From: Methanothermobacter tenebrarum
GTDB lineage: Archaea > Methanobacteriota > Methanobacteria > Methanobacteriales > DSM-23052
Direction of reading: 5' to 3'
Assembly: GCF_003264935.1 (NCBI RefSeq)
Contig: NZ_QLOE01000004.1
Span: 62,001-126,000, forward strand
Length of the DNA: 64,000 bases
The position numbers were made by a program, and so were the translations under genes. The notes beneath the pieces are model-generated. The model had not been told where the DNA came from. It ran no database searches and saw only the letters and a program-made list of their open reading frames with translations. The first letter of the stretch is position 1; each line of letters starts with the position of its first letter. Below are positions 61,140-64,000 of this stretch, in pieces.

Positions 61140-62234
61140 ATGCCCATGGACATAGAAGAAAAAATAAAAGAAATCGAGGATGAGATCAGGAGAACACCAT
61201 ACAATAAGGCCACAGCGCATCATATAGGTAAACTCAAGGCTAAATTGTCCAAGTTGAGGGAAGAGGCTGTTTCAAGGACTGCGAGGAAGGGTAAGGGTTT
61301 CCATGTTAAAAAGTCGGGTGATGCTACTATAGTCCTTGTAGGTTTCCCTTCAGTGGGTAAATCCACCTTACTTAATATTATAACGAATGCCCAGGCAAAG
61401 GTTGGAGAATACCAATTCACAACATTAGATGTTATACCGGCTATCATGGAACATAAAGGTGCTAGGATCCAAGTATTGGATATACCAGGGATAATACCAG
61501 GAGCTTCAAAGGGTAAAGGTAGGGGGAGGGAAGTATTATCAGTTGCAAGGAACGCGGACCTCATAGTAATGATAATAGACATCCTAGACCCCAACCAGAG
61601 GAATATTATAATAGAAGAACTGAGAAACGTTGGTATAAGACCTGATGAAAAACCCCCAGACATAAAAGTGAAAAGGAAAAAAAGGGGTGGAATCCAAGTT
61701 TCAGCCACAATACAGGCAACTCATCTTAACGAGCAAATAATAAGATCCATACTCAACGAATATGGGATACACAATGCCGAGGTTATCTTAAGGGATGATG
61801 CCACCATAGACCAGTTCATAGACGTCATAGAAGGTAACAGAGTATACATACCCACCTTAACAATTTTCAATAAAATGGACCTTGTAGACGAGGAATATGT
61901 GAAGAAGATCCAAGAGGAGGTGCCAGGATCCATTTTTATATCAGCCAAGGAGAAGATTAATATCGATGAAGTCAAAGAAAAGATATTTGAAAAACTCAAC
62001 CTTATAAGGGTTTACTTGAAACCCCAGCATGGTGAACCAGATTATGACGAGCCACTCATAATCAGAAAAAGATCAACAGTGAAGGATGTATGTGGAAAAC
62101 TCCACAAGGATTTCATAAAAAAATTCCGCTATGCAAGGGTATGGGGCAAATCTGTGAAATTCCAAGGACAAAAAGTTGGAATAGACCATATACTGGAAGA
62201 TGGGGATCTGATAACCATAATAACAAGAAGATAA
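61140..62234 (+). CDS. DRG-family (Obg-like) GTP-binding protein with TGS domain
   Basis: 364 residues. G1 FPSVGKST (near 69), G3 DIPGIIPGA (near 115), G4 NKMD (near 243) and a C-terminal TGS domain (about 285-364). Close to eukaryotic DRG proteins, which bind ribosomes. The start at ATG 61140 is guided by the TATA box at 61105-61114; ATG 61146 is the alternative. The earlier open frame runs antisense through the CBS gene and is discounted. Confidence 0.93.
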   Translation: MPMDIEEKIKEIEDEIRRTPYNKATAHHIGKLKAKLSKLREEAVSRTARKGKGFHVKKSGDATIVLVGFPSVGKSTLLNIITNAQAKVGEYQFTTLDVIPAIMEHKGARIQVLDIPGIIPGASKGKGRGREVLSVARNADLIVMIIDILDPNQRNIIIEELRNVGIRPDEKPPDIKVKRKKRGGIQVSATIQATHLNEQIIRSILNEYGIHNAEVILRDDATIDQFIDVIEGNRVYIPTLTIFNKMDLVDEEYVKKIQEEVPGSIFISAKEKINIDEVKEKIFEKLNLIRVYLKPQHGEPDYDEPLIIRKRSTVKDVCGKLHKDFIKKFRYARVWGKSVKFQGQKVGIDHILEDGDLITIITRR

Positions 62235-62245
62235 GGGTGTGAAAA

Positions 62246-63025
62246 TTGAAACTAGATGATATAAAAATCTCAAAGGCGATAATAGAAGAATACATGGATG
62301 AATTAATGGACTACCTCGACGTTGACGTGGCTATTGGTGGTGGAGGACCATCAGGGCTCACAGCAGGCTATTACTTATCCAAGGCCGGATTTAAAGTGAG
62401 CCTATTTGAAAGGAAACTCTCAATTGGAGGCGGAATGTGGGGTGGTGGCATGATGTTCAATAAGATAGTGGTCCAAGAGGCTGGGAGAGAAATCCTCGAA
62501 GGAGAATTCGGAGTGAACTGCAAAGAACACGAAAAAGGCTATTATGTCGCCGATTCCATAGAAGCCGCCTCCACTTTATGTTCAAAAGCTTGCAAGGCCG
62601 GTCTTAAAATCTTTAACTTGATAAGTATTGAGGACGTCATGATAAGAAATGAAAGGATAACAGGCCTAGTACTAAATTGGACCGCAGTAGAAATGGCAGG
62701 TCTACACATTGACCCCCTAACTATAAGGTCAAAGACCGTTATAGATGCAACAGGCCATGATTGTGAAATAGTGAGGGTTGTGCAGAGAAAAATGGGCCCT
62801 AGGCTAATGACAGAGACTGGTGAGATCATGGGTGAGAAGCCGATGTGGGCTGATAGGGGAGAGGCGAGCTTACTTGAGAACACCCGTGAAGTTTATCCTA
62901 ACCTTTATGTGGCTGGCATGGCGAGTAATGCTGTTTATGGTTCGCATAGGATGGGACCAATCTTTGGGGGGATGCTACTTTCAGGTAAGAGGGTGGCTGA
63001 TCTCATCATGGAAAAATTGAGATGA
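62246..63025 (+). CDS. Thiamine thiazole synthase (Thi4), archaeal catalytic type
   Basis: 259 residues. The NAD/FAD-type motif [11 protein letters not shown] (near 31) and [11 protein letters not shown] follow the Thi4 plan. At the position of the suicide cysteine of yeast Thi4 the sequence reads [10 protein letters not shown], a His, as in the M. jannaschii enzyme, which uses free sulfide with Fe(II) for many turnovers. It builds ADP-thiazole from NAD, glycine and sulfide. The ATGA overlap with the next gene implies coupling. Confidence 0.92.
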   Translation: MKLDDIKISKAIIEEYMDELMDYLDVDVAIGGGGPSGLTAGYYLSKAGFKVSLFERKLSIGGGMWGGGMMFNKIVVQEAGREILEGEFGVNCKEHEKGYYVADSIEAASTLCSKACKAGLKIFNLISIEDVMIRNERITGLVLNWTAVEMAGLHIDPLTIRSKTVIDATGHDCEIVRVVQRKMGPRLMTETGEIMGEKPMWADRGEASLLENTREVYPNLYVAGMASNAVYGSHRMGPIFGGMLLSGKRVADLIMEKLR

Positions 63026-63588
63026 AGATGATGAAGCCCATTATATGTATTACAGGGACGCCTGGGGTGGGTAAGACGAGCATATCCCATCGGCTTAGTG
63101 AGGAGTTAGATGGGAATTTAATCGAAATTAACAAGTTAGCTGAGGAGAAGGACCTTTTCATTGGAGAGGACCCAGTTAGGGGTTATAAGATTGTGGATAT
63201 ACCCTCCCTTTGTAAGGAGATCATTAATGTTATAGATGATGATTCCTTTAATATTGTGGAGGGGCATTTGTCACATTATTGCAAGATCTGCGATCTTGTA
63301 ATAGTTTTAAGATTACATCCAAGGATTTTATTGCAGAGGCTGAAACAGAGAGGGTATGATCAGAGGAAGGTGAAAGAGAATGTTGAGGCTGAGGCTCTTG
63401 GAGTGTGTGCTTATGAAGCTTATCAATTACATGATGAGAGAGTCCATGAAATAGATTCTACTGGCTTATCCCTTGATGAGGTGCTAGATGAGATTATCAG
63501 AGTCCTTAAAGGCGAGAAACCTTACACATTTGGTAGTGTAGATTTCATGGAATGGTTCCTCGAGGGGGGAAAGTTTTTAAATGATTAA
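63022..63588 (+). CDS. AK6/Fap7-like adenylate kinase family protein
   Basis: 188 residues. P-loop GTPGVGKTS (near 12-20), ending with EMI-like [16 protein letters not shown] that replaces the AMP site of short adenylate kinases and [14 protein letters not shown]. It matches the AK6/Fap7 (NMP kinase-like) group, which helps small-subunit maturation in eukaryotes and archaea. ATG 63022 overlaps the thi4 stop; ATG 63031 would start at MKPIICI. Confidence 0.88.
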   Translation: MKMMKPIICITGTPGVGKTSISHRLSEELDGNLIEINKLAEEKDLFIGEDPVRGYKIVDIPSLCKEIINVIDDDSFNIVEGHLSHYCKICDLVIVLRLHPRILLQRLKQRGYDQRKVKENVEAEALGVCAYEAYQLHDERVHEIDSTGLSLDEVLDEIIRVLKGEKPYTFGSVDFMEWFLEGGKFLND

Positions 63589-63698
63589 ATATAAGATCTT
63601 ATATAATAATCCTCCTTGTAATAATATTTCCTTTGTAAAGTGAGATAGGGAATTTAGGGGATTGTCTCTTTTATAGTTTGGATTTGAGAGGATCTAAT

Positions 63699-64000
63699 TT
63701 GCCGAGGAGAAGGCCACCATGGGTAATAAGGATAGCTAGGGAGAGAATAGACATCCTTTTCCAGTTAGCGGATAAGGAGTTCTTGAAACATCCTGAAAGG
63801 TCCCATCGTTATGTTGAACTTGCAAGGAGGATTTCGAAAAAATATAATCTGAGAATCCCAAGGAAATGGAAAAGGAGGTTCTGTAAAAGCTGTTATAGGT
63901 TCCTGAAGCCTGGTTACAATTGTAGGATAAGATTGTCCAAGGGTAAAATACACTACCACTGCCTAGAATGTGGGAGGATTATGAGATTCCCCTACATTCG
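63699..64000 (+). CDS. rnp4: RNase P protein component 4 (Rpp21/Rnp4), 3' end outside window
   Basis: The first 100 codons run off the right edge. A basic N-terminus ([17 protein letters not shown]) leads to a helix pair and then a zinc ribbon with FCKSCYRFL and [11 protein letters not shown]; family length is about 120-150, so only a short tail is missing. It assists RNase P RNA in tRNA 5' processing. Start is TTG 63699, with GAGAGG about 7 nt upstream. It lies 110 bp after the AK6-like gene. Confidence 0.88.
   Translation, partial: MPRRRPPWVIRIARERIDILFQLADKEFLKHPERSHRYVELARRISKKYNLRIPRKWKRRFCKSCYRFLKPGYNCRIRLSKGKIHYHCLECGRIMRFPYI

Overview
The window comes from a methanogenic archaeon of the Methanobacteriales, most like Methanothermobacter. 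The evidence is a set of methanogen-specific genes (ComA for coenzyme M, AksA/AksD for coenzyme B, a DUF39-ferredoxin protein, FBP aldolase/phosphatase), archaeal information-processing genes (TBP, TFE, Spt5, RadB, FEN1, Pelota, archaeosine synthase), MraY-like and MurG-like enzymes suited to pseudomurein, and a gene order that I recall as close to M. thermautotrophicus. The DNA is AT-rich by eye, so it may be a low-GC member of that lineage; this is inference. I see no prophage, insertion sequence or CRISPR array; this is a dense core-genome segment.

Layout. 0-6 kb: the 3' end of abce1, an aminotransferase, radB, sua5, archaetidylinositol-phosphate synthase and three small conserved genes. 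5.7-12 kb (minus strand): FBP aldolase/phosphatase, thiI, a DUF39 protein, alaS. 12-16.6 kb (minus): ftsZ-secE-spt5-rpl11-rpl1-rpl10-rpl12; secE is only 59 aa. 16.9-21.4 kb: a pyruvate-kinase C-domain protein, then comA followed by an ABC ATPase, a G3E GTPase, a 4Fe-4S protein and a CofE homologue, which look like a cofactor or metallocentre module of unknown target. 21.7-26.1 kb: tfe, an HD hydrolase, a GltB-like protein, arcS, a DUF59 protein and an AdkA-like kinase. 26.1-33.2 kb: tRNA-Ile(GAU), then the minus-strand operon trpEGCFBAD with a divergent trpY and paired TGTACA boxes. 33.2-41 kb: hypC, a disulfide oxidoreductase, MurG-like, UbiB-like, MraY-like, a multi-cluster radical SAM protein and pelA. 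41-49 kb: a membrane protein, tyrA, cdc48, ahcY, a frameshifted DUF2119 gene and an SF1 helicase. 49-55 kb: fen1, a DUF98 protein, aksD, aksA, a CYTH protein, then tbp and serB with a coiled-coil tail. 55.8-64 kb: a 49-aa zinc-ribbon gene, topA, aglB, a CBS protein, a DRG-type GTPase, thi4, an AK6-like kinase and the start of rnp4.

The points I rate highest are an 11-codon, Trp-containing ORF with an ideal ribosome-binding site that overlaps the trpE start out of frame; symmetric TGTACA boxes between trpY and trpE; the trpD 3' end running antisense into tRNA-Ile; a frameshift in the DUF2119 gene followed closely by an apparent AUC start for the helicase; a 75-bp exact repeat between the ends of rpl10 and rpl12; matching repeats inside cdc48; a lost zinc-ligand cysteine in TFE; and the uncharacterised ABC/G3E/Fe-S/CofE-like cluster. 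All functional calls are from sequence reading and memory of families; no searches were run.
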